Notes: generated by a model not told the origin, from the letters alone. A stretch of DNA of 7,839 bases from BTUB01 sp964392765 (GCA_964392765.1 CAYMRF010000057.1:1-7839), one strand, 5' to 3'; numbered from the stretch's first letter, positions 1 through 5,942 are shown. Numbers and translations: made by a program.

Positions 1-299
1 CCTGTAACTCCGGTGGGACCAGTATGTCCGGTGTATCCGGTGTGTCCGGTAAACCCAGTAGGACCAGTTACGCCAGTAACACCAGTTTGTCCAGTGTGAC
101 CAGTGTGTCCAGTGTGACCAGTAGAACCAGTTACACCGGTTGATCCAACAGATCCAGTACTTCCGGTAGCACCCGTAGTGCCGGTTGCACCTTGCGCGCC
201 CGTGGCCCCAGTAACACCCGACGATCCCGTGGCACCTGTTGCTCCTGCAATGCCAGTTGCTCCCGTGCGTCCTGTTGAACCAACTGCTCCTGTCGACCC
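1..299 (-). repeat. Collagen-type 9-base tandem repeats (Gly-X-Thr codons)
   Basis: This stretch encodes the uninterrupted Gly-X-Y register. At the DNA level it is built from 9-base units of the form GGN-XXX-ACN on the minus strand. The distal part (about 1-170) is the most homogeneous, with successive units reading GHT, GHT, GHT, GQT, GVT, GVT. The proximal part (about 170-299) is more diverged and richer in GC. Near-identical short units of this kind can change copy number by replication slippage, so the tail length may vary between strains. Confidence 0.85.
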
Positions 300-683
300 T
301 ATAATTGGGCCACTAAATCCATTTGCAATAACCGTACCACATACTAAAAGATCACTGGTAACTCCTACAGATCCTTGTACTTCTAAACGCAAATCCGATG
401 CAGTGCATGCAAGCGAACGCAGTTCATGATTAAGTAAAGAAAATGCACGGGGCTCTCCCATGGTAACTTGACCGCAAACATTCATATCGCCGCCAACTCC
501 CACATCACCTATTACTACCAGGGCACCACTTGTGCAAGAATCACTCACACCAGTGCCTTTGATCAGCACCGATCCATCCACGCACAGGTCGCAAAAACGT
601 GCAGAATTAGGCGGACATGAACCAAAAAGATTGTTTAAGAAAATTAAAGAAAAGCAAAAAATAAGAAAACTCTTTTGCAACAT
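1..683 (-). CDS. Secreted collagen-like Gly-X-Thr repeat protein (partial, C-terminus beyond the left edge)
   Basis: The frame runs from an ATG at 681-683 to the window edge without a stop, giving 227 complete codons. The first ~20 residues (MLQKSFLIFCFSLIFLNNLF) form a signal peptide. A head domain of about 100 residues follows, with cysteines at 23, 31, 34, 50, 70, 93 and 115 and repeated short motifs such as LCVDGSVLIKG, MNVCGQV and LLVCGTVIANG, suggesting a repeated beta-strand unit. From residue 122 the chain becomes collagen-like. After one interruption (GPII) an unbroken Gly-X-Y register runs from Gly129 to the edge, with Thr in nearly every Y position. X is mostly Ala/Ser early and His/Val/Pro/Tyr/Phe later. 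An AAGGA Shine-Dalgarno sits 8 bases before the ATG, which fixes the start. Bacterial collagen-like tails usually form trimeric surface stalks. A surface fibre or host-contact role is inferred here, and the C-terminal part is not visible. Confidence 0.9.
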   Translation of the reverse strand, partial: MLQKSFLIFCFSLIFLNNLFGSCPPNSARFCDLCVDGSVLIKGTGVSDSCTSGALVVIGDVGVGGDMNVCGQVTMGEPRAFSLLNHELRSLACTASDLRLEVQGSVGVTSDLLVCGTVIANGFSGPIIGSTGAVGSTGRTGATGIAGATGATGSSGVTGATGAQGATGTTGATGSTGSVGSTGVTGSTGHTGHTGHTGQTGVTGVTGPTGFTGHTGYTGHTGPTGVT

Positions 684-904
684 ACTTTCTATCCTTTTTT
701 TATAGAAATGATGATTGTAGCGTATTAACTGTTGAATAGTATCACTGGGAGCTGTTCTAGACAATTATGAAAAGTTAGGCTCGAACTATGAAAATCAACG
801 CACAAAATTAACTAAAAAACAGAGAAATGTCTAGATGGGCTCTTTGCACTGCTTTAAACTTCTGGAATGCTCCATTAATTGATGATAATGGTCTATTTTT
901 CAAA
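684..904. other. Intergenic region between two minus-strand genes
   Basis: No frame here looks protein-coding on either strand. The region holds the AAGGA ribosome-binding site and candidate promoter of the collagen-like gene at its left end. I see no strong hairpin with a T tract that would end transcription from the small exported-protein gene to the right. A short inverted pair, CTAGACA (757-763) and TGTCTAG, lies about 70 bases apart and is probably fortuitous. Confidence 0.5.
736..764 (-). promoter_or_regulatory. Candidate sigma70-type promoter for the collagen-like gene
   Basis: Read on the minus strand, TTGTCT (plus-strand 759-764) and TACTAT (736-741) are separated by exactly 17 bases, each matching 4 of 6 consensus positions. 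They lie about 50 bases upstream of the start codon. The spacing is ideal but the boxes are mediocre, and AT-rich DNA yields such matches by chance. Confidence 0.3.
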
Positions 905-1180
905 TTACCAACTAAATAGAGATCTGAAAAACGCTTTTACTCGTTCGAAAAACGTTAAAGGCTTCGGAGATTCCTCAACGGCATCTCGCACCGTTTGAGC
1001 AATTTTTCCTTCAAGGCCTTCAGTTGCGTTAAGATCTATGGCTACTGATTCGCCAGATCCCATTTGAGCAGCAAGCTCGATATCTTTGAGCATTTGAGAT
1101 ACATCAGCGTTATTTTCGCAAGAAACGTTATTAAAAATTGATGCTAAGAGCAATAAGAGAAAATTGATTTTTAATTTCAT
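905..1180 (-). CDS. Small exported protein of unknown function (91 aa)
   Basis: I do not recognise this family. The N-terminus (MKLKINFLLLLLASIF) is a clear signal peptide. The only cysteine, Cys21, falls where a lipoprotein cysteine would, but the preceding Asn-Val-Ser is a poor lipobox, so cleavage by signal peptidase I is equally possible. The mature part is short and acidic in the middle (residues 22-71). It ends in an aromatic, basic amphipathic stretch (LTFFERVKAFFRSLFSW) that could lie on a membrane. The ATG at 1178-1180 follows a GGAAGGAAA Shine-Dalgarno about 7 bases away. That site lies inside the last codons of the GIY-YIG gene upstream, whose TGA overlaps this ATG (ATGA), so translational coupling is likely. 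The secretion signal and ribosome site support a real gene; its role is unknown. Confidence 0.7.
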   Translation of the reverse strand: MKLKINFLLLLLASIFNNVSCENNADVSQMLKDIELAAQMGSGESVAIDLNATEGLEGKIAQTVRDAVEESPKPLTFFERVKAFFRSLFSW

Positions 1181-1440
1181 AATTGATTTCCTTCCATAAT
1201 GGCAAAATACCTTCTTATAAATATTCTACCCGCGTTTGATTTTAAATAACGCTCAAATCTCAATGCTTTTAATTCGGTATCAAATCCTAAAAATCCTACG
1301 AGAGTCCAGGGTTTGTATTGTTTGGTATAAACAGACTTTCCGGAATTATGGTCTAATAATCTTTGTTTAAGGTTACTCGTAAATCCTATATAGGTTTGAT
1401 CAGGAGAAGTTTGAGATCTAATATAGTAAACGTAATACAT
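1177..1440 (-). CDS. Single-domain GIY-YIG endonuclease-family protein (87 aa)
   Basis: The protein is one GIY-YIG nuclease domain of the small UvrC N-terminal/YhbQ type. Visible motifs are VYYI (residues 4-7) as the GIY strand, TYIGFTSNLKQR (16-27) with the YIG strand and conserved Arg27, DHNSGK (30-35), and ALRFERYLKS (59-68), where Glu63 is the expected metal-binding residue. In this family a tyrosine, the arginine and the glutamate support one-step cleavage of DNA. Small solo members are widespread, and their cellular role is mostly unsettled between repair, mobility and genome maintenance. I chose the ATG at 1438-1440 because the domain begins there. The frame is open further, to an ATG at 1582-1584, but those 48 residues look non-coding. 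No good Shine-Dalgarno precedes either start. The stop overlaps the next gene's ATG by four bases. Confidence 0.85.
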   Translation of the reverse strand: MYYVYYIRSQTSPDQTYIGFTSNLKQRLLDHNSGKSVYTKQYKPWTLVGFLGFDTELKALRFERYLKSNAGRIFIRRYFAIMEGNQL

Positions 1441-1633
1441 GCAAATGACACATAAAGAGGAAGATTTAATTGGAAAGTTCATTGAGAATGGCCTGCCAGG
1501 CATTTCTGAAGGAAATGACTGGCGGTACCTAGTTGACATGTTCAGGAACCACGAAATTGAGTTTACCATAAGCTTAAGCCACATTCAAACGGTGTTTGCA
1601 TCATTTAAGTTAAGTATTGTAAAAAATAACTAA
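1439..1633 (+). CDS. Uncertain 64-codon frame, divergent from the GIY-YIG gene
   Basis: This frame starts at ATG 1439-1441, within the same CATG that carries the GIY-YIG start on the other strand. An in-frame TAA lies just two codons upstream. The predicted peptide has a natural-looking composition, with segments such as DLIGKFIENG and NDWRYLVDMF, and has more GC-rich codons than its neighbours. It reads better as protein than the opposite strand does over the same bases. It has no convincing Shine-Dalgarno, no recognised domain and no membrane segment. It may be a small real gene, the remnant of a longer gene cut by the GIY-YIG gene, or chance. No function is proposed. Confidence 0.3.
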   Translation: MQMTHKEEDLIGKFIENGLPGISEGNDWRYLVDMFRNHEIEFTISLSHIQTVFASFKLSIVKNN

Positions 1634-1715
1634 TCACCTTTCTAAATTAAGATGTTGAATTATACACCTCAACGAATTACAGTTATTTAGAAAGCTAAAA
1701 CATAAGGGAAAAAAC

Positions 1716-2306
1716 ATGGCTTCAGAAAAAAAGAGTATTTGCCCTGGCTGCAAAATAGTTCTTCCATATAAAGAAGAATTACAACATTATCAAACAGTTG
1801 GAATTGCTCGATATGGGGTGGTAAGCCCAGAATGCTCTTTTATTTTTCTAGAAGTATTAAATAATGAAAGAGAATTATTTGGATATCCGCCTGCACATCG
1901 ATTAATTGTCGATGCTTATGCAGTCCAGCATCCCCCACACGCTGAAATTCAAGCCAAACTCCAAATTGATAAACGTCTCATTGATGCCTCTATTCAATCA
2001 ATATCAATTCATCTTTTAGCTCTCCACTGTTCTATGGTAAAAAAAATGGAGCTTAGATCTATTGCAAAAGTAATGGATACTATTTTATCAAATATGGCTG
2101 GCGATAAAGTTCCATTTGAACTACTAACACCTCCTGAAAATTTAGGGGATATAAAAGTAATAGATATTGAAACCCAGATGCTTGAAAAAAACCTTGATCT
2201 CAATGATTATACAGAATTAGCATATTCTTGGGCTGAATCTTCATGGATGGCCTGGAAAGCTCATCATGAAACCATAAAAAAACTTTATGAGAAATACGCA
2301 CACTAA
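1716..2306 (+). CDS. DUF5946-family protein (196 aa)
   Basis: The pattern matches the uncharacterised DUF5946 family. It has an N-terminal CPGC knuckle (Cys9-Cys12), a SPEC segment ending in Cys40, and the signature HRLIVDAYAVQHP (residues 61-73). Further on come a helical SIHLLALH segment (97-104) and a C-terminal SWMAWKAHHETIKKL (176-190), where tryptophans and a double histidine are typical. The Cys and His residues suggest a bound metal, but this is inference and no reaction is known for the family. Length is close to that usual for the family. There is no signal peptide, so it is probably cytoplasmic. The ATG is preceded by AAGGGA with a suitable gap. The hydrolase start lies nine bases after its stop, so the two are probably one transcript. 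A 5-base hairpin (GTTGA/TCAAC, 1654-1673) lies in the leader. Confidence 0.8.
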   Translation: MASEKKSICPGCKIVLPYKEELQHYQTVGIARYGVVSPECSFIFLEVLNNERELFGYPPAHRLIVDAYAVQHPPHAEIQAKLQIDKRLIDASIQSISIHLLALHCSMVKKMELRSIAKVMDTILSNMAGDKVPFELLTPPENLGDIKVIDIETQMLEKNLDLNDYTELAYSWAESSWMAWKAHHETIKKLYEKYAH

Positions 2307-2315
2307 TTGGGCACT

Positions 2316-3533
2316 ATGAAAAAATTGGTTTTATTATTTATCCTACTTTTCTTATCGGCATTAGTTGTTATTCAAATCTATTACAGGCGAGAAGTTATGA
2401 TTTTACCCTCTCCTTCCGGTCCTTACAAAGTTGGAACGGAAATTTTCAATTGGATCGATATTAATAGAAGTGAAACATTCTCAAATGATCCAACAACTCG
2501 TCGCGAATTAATAGTGCAGCTTTGGTATCCAACCAAAGAAAGTGGCAAATATCGAAAATATGCACAAGAATTTCTAGAGTTATGGAAAGAAGGACTAATC
2601 AAAAAAGGCTTCTCGCAAAAAGATGTAAATCAACTTGAATCACTCAAATCTTACGAAATAGATAAGGCACCAATCAATAAAAAAGAATGCCCCTATCCTA
2701 TAATTTTCTTTTGCCATGGGTATGCAGCTATGCGTTTTGCTTATAGTTCTTTTATTCAAGAACTGGCGAGTAACGGATATATTGTTGTTGGAATCGGCCA
2801 TACATATTATGCACAAATAATTAAATTTCTAGATGGGCGCATTGTTTATTCTGCACCAGAAAACAGTTCACAGAAGAATTTAATTAATGAAAATTCAAGC
2901 CAAATACAGCAAAAAACGTGGATTCAAGATATCGATTTTACACTCGCTAAGTTAAAAGAGTTAAATAAAGAACCAGCATATTTCAATTGTTTTGATTTTA
3001 ATAATATTGGAATTTTTGGGCATTCGTTTGGAGGGGCTACTGCTATACAATTAGCACGATCTCGCGATTACATTAAAGCCGCTGCAGATTTGGATGGTGC
3101 GCTCTTTGGGCCTAACGCAACTGAAGGATTTAATAAACCTATATTTTTTTTACTCGGAGGAAAAACAATAGAAAATTTCAAAAACCAAACTGACGAGCAA
3201 ATTGCAAATCATCTTGGATGGCCACAAGAATTAATCACAGTTCTCAGAAAGAAATACATGGAGTACATCCCAACTTTAATTAAAAACATGCATTTTGATG
3301 CATATTATGTTGAAATCCCTGAGGCTGATCACGGAGCTTTCAGTGACTGGGTGCTTCTTAAAGATTTACCTTTATATAAAGAAAACAAAGCTTTATATAA
3401 TATGGAAGCAGTAACAGGGGCAATTAACGGTGAAACGATGATAAGTATAGTGAATTCTTATTTATTAGCTTTTTTTAACAAATTTCTCAAAATGAAAAAT
3501 GAACCTATCCTTCTCAAGGTACTTCAAAATTAA
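2316..3533 (+). CDS. Membrane-anchored alpha/beta hydrolase, platelet-activating factor acetylhydrolase-like (405 aa)
   Basis: This is a serine esterase or lipase of the PAF-acetylhydrolase (isoform II, plasma type) family, whose known members release short or oxidised acyl chains from phospholipids. Residues 3-22 form one hydrophobic segment, a signal anchor or uncleaved signal peptide, so the enzyme probably acts outside the inner membrane. Family landmarks follow in order: PSPSGPYKVGT (31-41); QLWYPT (68-73); FFCHGYAA (131-138), with the oxyanion-hole HGY; GHSFGG (235-240), with nucleophile Ser237; AADLDGALFG (256-265), with Asp260 the likely acid; and EADHGAFSDW (336-345), with His339 the likely base. 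The triad order and length fit an intact enzyme. An in-frame TTG at 2307 directly follows the upstream stop, but ATG 2316 begins with Met-Lys-Lys before the hydrophobic stretch and is preferred. No Shine-Dalgarno is evident, so coupling to DUF5946 translation is likely. The exact substrate cannot be read from sequence. Confidence 0.85.
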   Translation: MKKLVLLFILLFLSALVVIQIYYRREVMILPSPSGPYKVGTEIFNWIDINRSETFSNDPTTRRELIVQLWYPTKESGKYRKYAQEFLELWKEGLIKKGFSQKDVNQLESLKSYEIDKAPINKKECPYPIIFFCHGYAAMRFAYSSFIQELASNGYIVVGIGHTYYAQIIKFLDGRIVYSAPENSSQKNLINENSSQIQQKTWIQDIDFTLAKLKELNKEPAYFNCFDFNNIGIFGHSFGGATAIQLARSRDYIKAAADLDGALFGPNATEGFNKPIFFLLGGKTIENFKNQTDEQIANHLGWPQELITVLRKKYMEYIPTLIKNMHFDAYYVEIPEADHGAFSDWVLLKDLPLYKENKALYNMEAVTGAINGETMISIVNSYLLAFFNKFLKMKNEPILLKVLQN

Positions 3534-3832
3534 GTGTTTTAATTTTGTTTGATATTATCGCCCTTTATTTTTTGTTCACTCTCAAGGGATTTGAGTACTA
3601 CGGCAAAGAAGAAAAATCATCATACATCGTTCAAATATATTAGGATCCAATCTTCACTTAACTGCAAGCCCGATATTAAATTGCAAGGATCCTGCAAAAT
3701 TATCCCCCTAAATAAACGTTTTTTCATTGCGGATAAATATTCAAATAGGAAATTATTGCTCTTTTGATCTCTTTATATGTATATTAAACAACAGAGACAT
3801 GATGTTAATATTTTATTTTATGGAGTTCTTAT
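3534..3832. other. Intergenic region before the ankyrin-like gene
   Basis: No convincing gene is seen. A TTG-initiated frame (3549-3767) has an unnatural composition and no ribosome site. Another frame (3545-3643) reads briefly like the end of a protein, with segments such as FTLKGFEYYGKEEKSSYIVQ, and may be a decayed remnant. TTGCAAGGATCCTGCAA (about 3680-3696) is a near-perfect palindrome interrupted by one base. No clear terminator follows the hydrolase gene. Confidence 0.4.
3756..3785 (+). promoter_or_regulatory. Candidate promoter for the ankyrin-like gene
   Basis: TTGCTC (3756-3761) and TATATT (3780-3785) are 18 bases apart. The -10 box matches 5 of 6 consensus positions and the -35 box matches 3 of 6. 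The -10 box ends 47 bases before the start codon, a plausible leader length. AT-rich background makes this tentative. Confidence 0.25.
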
Positions 3833-4243
3833 ATGAAAATAAAATTAATTTTATACTTTGGAATATTGATGATCTTAACTGCTAATGCGTCAATGAATGG
3901 AATGCAAAGAGAAACTAGCGGCCCTACTCATCAACAACTGGTGGAAGCATCAATATGGCAGAAAAATCCACAAAAAGTAAAGGCTTTACTTAATGCTGGA
4001 ATTAATCCCAATCTCCCAATAGAGACTCCTGCTTGGAAGGATGCGACTATACTTGATATTTTGTGGGATCGCCTTAGCCAGGATTACCCAATGACAAGAA
4101 ATTTGCATCAAGCCACCATAATAATATTCCAAGATTTAGTAAAGGCAGGAGCTAAATTCCGGCATCGCACTGGATTGGGCCCTTTGGAAGGAGAGATTAA
4201 AACCAAATTAGGGATTTCTAATATTGAGACTCTAGATCAATAA
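3833..4243 (+). CDS. Short secreted ankyrin-like protein (136 aa)
   Basis: Residues 1-20 (MKIKLILYFGILMILTANAS) form a signal peptide with a likely cut after Ala-Asn-Ala. The mature part holds one recognisable ankyrin-like unit at about residues 33-75: HQQLVEASIWQKNPQKVKAL, then LLNAGINPNLP, then ATILDILWDR in place of the usual TPLHLA helix. A second, weaker unit at about 92-115 reads IIFQDLVKAGAKFRHRTG. Ankyrin repeats bind proteins, and intracellular bacteria often export such proteins toward the host. With only about one and a half repeats this is unusually short and may be a degenerate or minimal member. GGAG about 8 bases before the ATG supports the start. It is well separated from both neighbours and probably has its own promoter. 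The target is unknown, and a periplasmic role is equally possible. Confidence 0.75.
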   Translation: MKIKLILYFGILMILTANASMNGMQRETSGPTHQQLVEASIWQKNPQKVKALLNAGINPNLPIETPAWKDATILDILWDRLSQDYPMTRNLHQATIIIFQDLVKAGAKFRHRTGLGPLEGEIKTKLGISNIETLDQ

Positions 4244-4531
4244 ACTTATAATTCAATAGGTTTTCAATTTTTACTTGATATTAATCGCAATATAATTTAT
4301 ATTCACCCTCAATGTAATAGAAGCATCAATACAGCGAGGGTAAAGCATGAACGATCTCATAATTATCAGGATCCAACGCCTGATCTTTTCACAATACGGG
4401 TTATCGCTCTTATATCAAAGCGAATGCTGGCTCACTGAGAGCAAATAATTCCAATCCCTAATAATCCAAAATTTATTTCCCTTTGCTGATATAAGTCGGC
4501 ATGATCATACTCGCATAGAATCGAGAGTTAT
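4244..4531. other. Hairpin-rich leader of the replication module (possible rolling-circle origin region)
   Basis: This gap upstream of the Rep module holds several short perfect inverted repeats: ATCAGG/CCTGAT at 4365-4384 (8-base loop), TCGCT/AGCGA at 4404-4423 (10-base loop), CTCA-C-TGAG at 4431-4439, and CTCG/CGAG at 4510-4525 (8-base loop). At the left end, TATAAT follows TTTACT after 15 bases (about 4270-4297), a weak promoter-like pair. Rolling-circle initiators of this class nick a hairpin-flanked origin usually close to the rep gene, so an origin here is plausible. No nick-site consensus can be named with confidence. Confidence 0.35.
4347..4448 (+). CDS. Possible small protein in the replication-module leader (33 aa)
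   Basis: An ATG at 4347-4349 follows GCGAGGG, a good Shine-Dalgarno with six bases of spacing, and opens a 33-codon frame ending in TAA. The peptide begins MNDLIIIRIQRLIFSQYGLS and has no domain I recognise. It lies across the two strongest hairpins of the leader, which argues that the DNA may be structural instead. It could be a leader peptide, a decayed gene start or chance. The ribosome site is the only positive evidence. Confidence 0.25.
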   Translation: MNDLIIIRIQRLIFSQYGLSLLYQSECWLTESK

Positions 4532-4882
4532 ATGATAATCAAGAAGAATAGAACTGCCAATAGGATTCCTCCTGTTAGTGCTTTTTTGAATTGTGAAGAT
4601 CGCAAGAAGTTTTCTGCCTTTGTTGCATTAATGGTAGCTGTTAATAAGCGAATCAATCCAGATGAATATGCAGCACCAGCAAGAACACGATCAAAGAAAA
4701 AAACAAGAGAATGTAATTTAGAGAACCTCTATAAAGAAGGCTCGCAAAATCGGGGGCCCCTCTTGTTTTTAATTACTCATGCTTTATCTTTATTGCTGCA
4801 TCTTAAATGTCTCAGCAGCGGTAAAACAAATGATCGATACAGTAGTATTACTCCTCAGCCAAGATTTATTCCAAATTACTGA
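4532..4882 (+). CDS. Hypothetical basic protein preceding the replication initiator (116 aa)
   Basis: I do not recognise this protein. The N-terminal 65 residues are basic and look genuinely coding: KKNRTANR near the start, a helical segment around DRKKFSAFVALMVAVNKR (23-40), and a positively charged RTRSKKKTRE (52-61). This would suit binding to nucleic acid or to the Rep protein, but that is inference. The second half (about 76-116) is less natural in composition. It overlaps the first 53 bases of the Rep frame and crosses a GC-rich, terminator-like hairpin near 4734-4770. The true product may therefore be shorter through a frameshift, or the gene may be a relic. A weak GAGAG lies just before the ATG. 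Position and orientation suggest co-transcription with rep. There is no signal peptide or clear membrane helix in the first half. Confidence 0.45.
   Translation: MIIKKNRTANRIPPVSAFLNCEDRKKFSAFVALMVAVNKRINPDEYAAPARTRSKKKTRECNLENLYKEGSQNRGPLLFLITHALSLLLHLKCLSSGKTNDRYSSITPQPRFIPNY
4734..4770 (+). terminator. Possible imperfect hairpin with T tract (terminator or attenuator)
   Basis: AAGAAGG (4734-4740) can pair with the CCCCTCTT ending at 4764, with one mismatch and some inner pairs. GTTTTT (4765-4770) follows directly. The inner GGGGCCCC (4753-4760) is itself a perfect palindrome, far more GC-rich than its surroundings. It sits about 60 bases before the rep start, inside the tail of the preceding small frame. 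The stem is imperfect, so termination activity is uncertain. Confidence 0.25.
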
Positions 4883-5942
4883 TCCAGATAAATTTGTACC
4901 ATCCGCGCGATGGATTATAAATAATAGATCAATTGCCATTCACGGAATGCAATCCAAGCAGAATCCAACTAAGAAAGTGTTGCTTGCGGGAATATATAAG
5001 CCGCGGCTCACATTACGAACCAATCCACGCAATCCAAAAGAAATAGCCCTTAAAATAGAACTCTCATTGCCCAAACTTTTTTATGGAAATAATTTTGAAG
5101 AACTTAAAGGGAAGGATCTGCAGCCTTTATTGCAGCATCTATCATCAACTTTAAATCAAATGGGGGTTATTATTGATCCCTCTTCTCTTGCAGCCGCGCC
5201 GGTGAGTGCAATCCATTACTCTAAAAATATTGCCCTCACAGATGGTTCAACGCCATATCACTATATTCAGAAGATTAAAGAAGCGAATATCAAGCTTTCT
5301 CTTGATGTTAATCAAACGGATTATCGCAATGAAGGGCATAGCTATAAATGGCACTGCAACTCTTATGAGGTGGTTTTTTACGATAAAATAAAGGATCTCG
5401 AAAAGGCCAAGCAAAGCGATAAGAGGGCAATAGAAAAAGATAACGCATTGCAATTGAATTTATTTCCAAAGCTTGCACACAGAAAAAAGAAGCTCGAAAT
5501 ATTACGCATGGAAGTGCGCTTGAATAAGCGGCAGAAAATCAAACAGCTTTTTAATAAGCTCGAGATCAAATCCGATCTATCTTTTAAAAGCCTTTTTAAG
5601 GCAGCCACCGCAAAGAAGATACTTTTGCATTATATTGATGAGCTTGAAAGCAAAAGGCCTCCCTTGCTGGATTATAGAGCTGCTAATGATAAAGCTCTGC
5701 TTGCTGATTTAGTTTTCCATAATCCACAATTGAGCACGAAAAAGATATTGCAGTCATACGGATTATCGAAAGCGCTTGAATTAGTAAATTTGAGAGAATT
5801 AAGAGCAATATTATCAAAGCATAGTCAAAGAGATTGGAATAGGCTTATGGCTGATATACGTATAATTGAGCTTCCTGGCATTGTTAGCCCTTTTATGGCT
5901 TTAAAGCATCATATTACCAAATTTAAAGCTTTAATCTTTTAA
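4830..5942 (+). CDS. Phage/plasmid replication initiator, gene II/X (G2P) family (370 aa)
   Basis: This matches the filamentous-phage replication-associated protein family (gene II product; Phage_CRI N-terminal and Phage_X C-terminal regions). Known members nick the double-stranded form at the origin, stay bound to the 5' end and start rolling-circle replication. Family-like features are the start MIDTVVLLL; ELSLPKLFYGNNFEEL (77-92); VSAIHYSKNIALTDG (125-139); NEGHSYKWH (167-175), leading into YEVVFYDKIKDL (179-190); and LRMEVRLNKRQKIKQL (225-240), followed by a helical C-terminal region. The protein appears complete and uninterrupted. I chose ATG 4830 because the family begins with this Met-Ile-Asp-Thr motif. 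An upstream in-frame ATG at 4779 adds 17 residues unlike protein. The ribosome site is weak. No coat, Zot-like assembly or integrase gene accompanies it here, so it is probably the replication core of an integrated or decayed element. Confidence 0.85.
   Translation: MIDTVVLLLSQDLFQITDPDKFVPSARWIINNRSIAIHGMQSKQNPTKKVLLAGIYKPRLTLRTNPRNPKEIALKIELSLPKLFYGNNFEELKGKDLQPLLQHLSSTLNQMGVIIDPSSLAAAPVSAIHYSKNIALTDGSTPYHYIQKIKEANIKLSLDVNQTDYRNEGHSYKWHCNSYEVVFYDKIKDLEKAKQSDKRAIEKDNALQLNLFPKLAHRKKKLEILRMEVRLNKRQKIKQLFNKLEIKSDLSFKSLFKAATAKKILLHYIDELESKRPPLLDYRAANDKALLADLVFHNPQLSTKKILQSYGLSKALELVNLRELRAILSKHSQRDWNRLMADIRIIELPGIVSPFMALKHHITKFKALIF

Noticed and set aside
1..299. CRISPR array, suggested by short regular repeats at the left edge
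   Set aside because: The period is 9 bases with no spacers, and the units translate as Gly-X-Thr.
178..429. Plus-strand proline/alanine-rich frame (PVAPVAP-type)
   Set aside because: It is the antisense reading of the Gly-X-Thr repeats of the minus-strand collagen-like gene.
1441..1584. N-terminal extension of the GIY-YIG protein to an ATG at 1582-1584
   Set aside because: The extra 48 residues have an unnatural composition, and the GIY-YIG domain begins at the Met encoded at 1438-1440.
2009..2203. Minus-strand frame inside the DUF5946 gene
   Set aside because: It is a shadow of a well-supported plus-strand gene, with no domain or start signal.
3549..3767. 72-codon frame after the hydrolase gene
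   Set aside because: It starts with TTG, lacks a ribosome site, has an unlikely composition, and a different frame over its first part looks more protein-like.
4275..4305. A dif/XerCD-like site (CGCAATATAATTTATATT) beside the replication module, as used by some filamentous phages to integrate
   Set aside because: Similarity to the E. coli dif core requires gaps, and the XerD half does not align. AT-rich DNA explains the match, and no second copy is seen after rep.
5206..5608. Three short frames on both strands inside the rep gene
   Set aside because: All lie within the conserved G2P frame and have no independent support.
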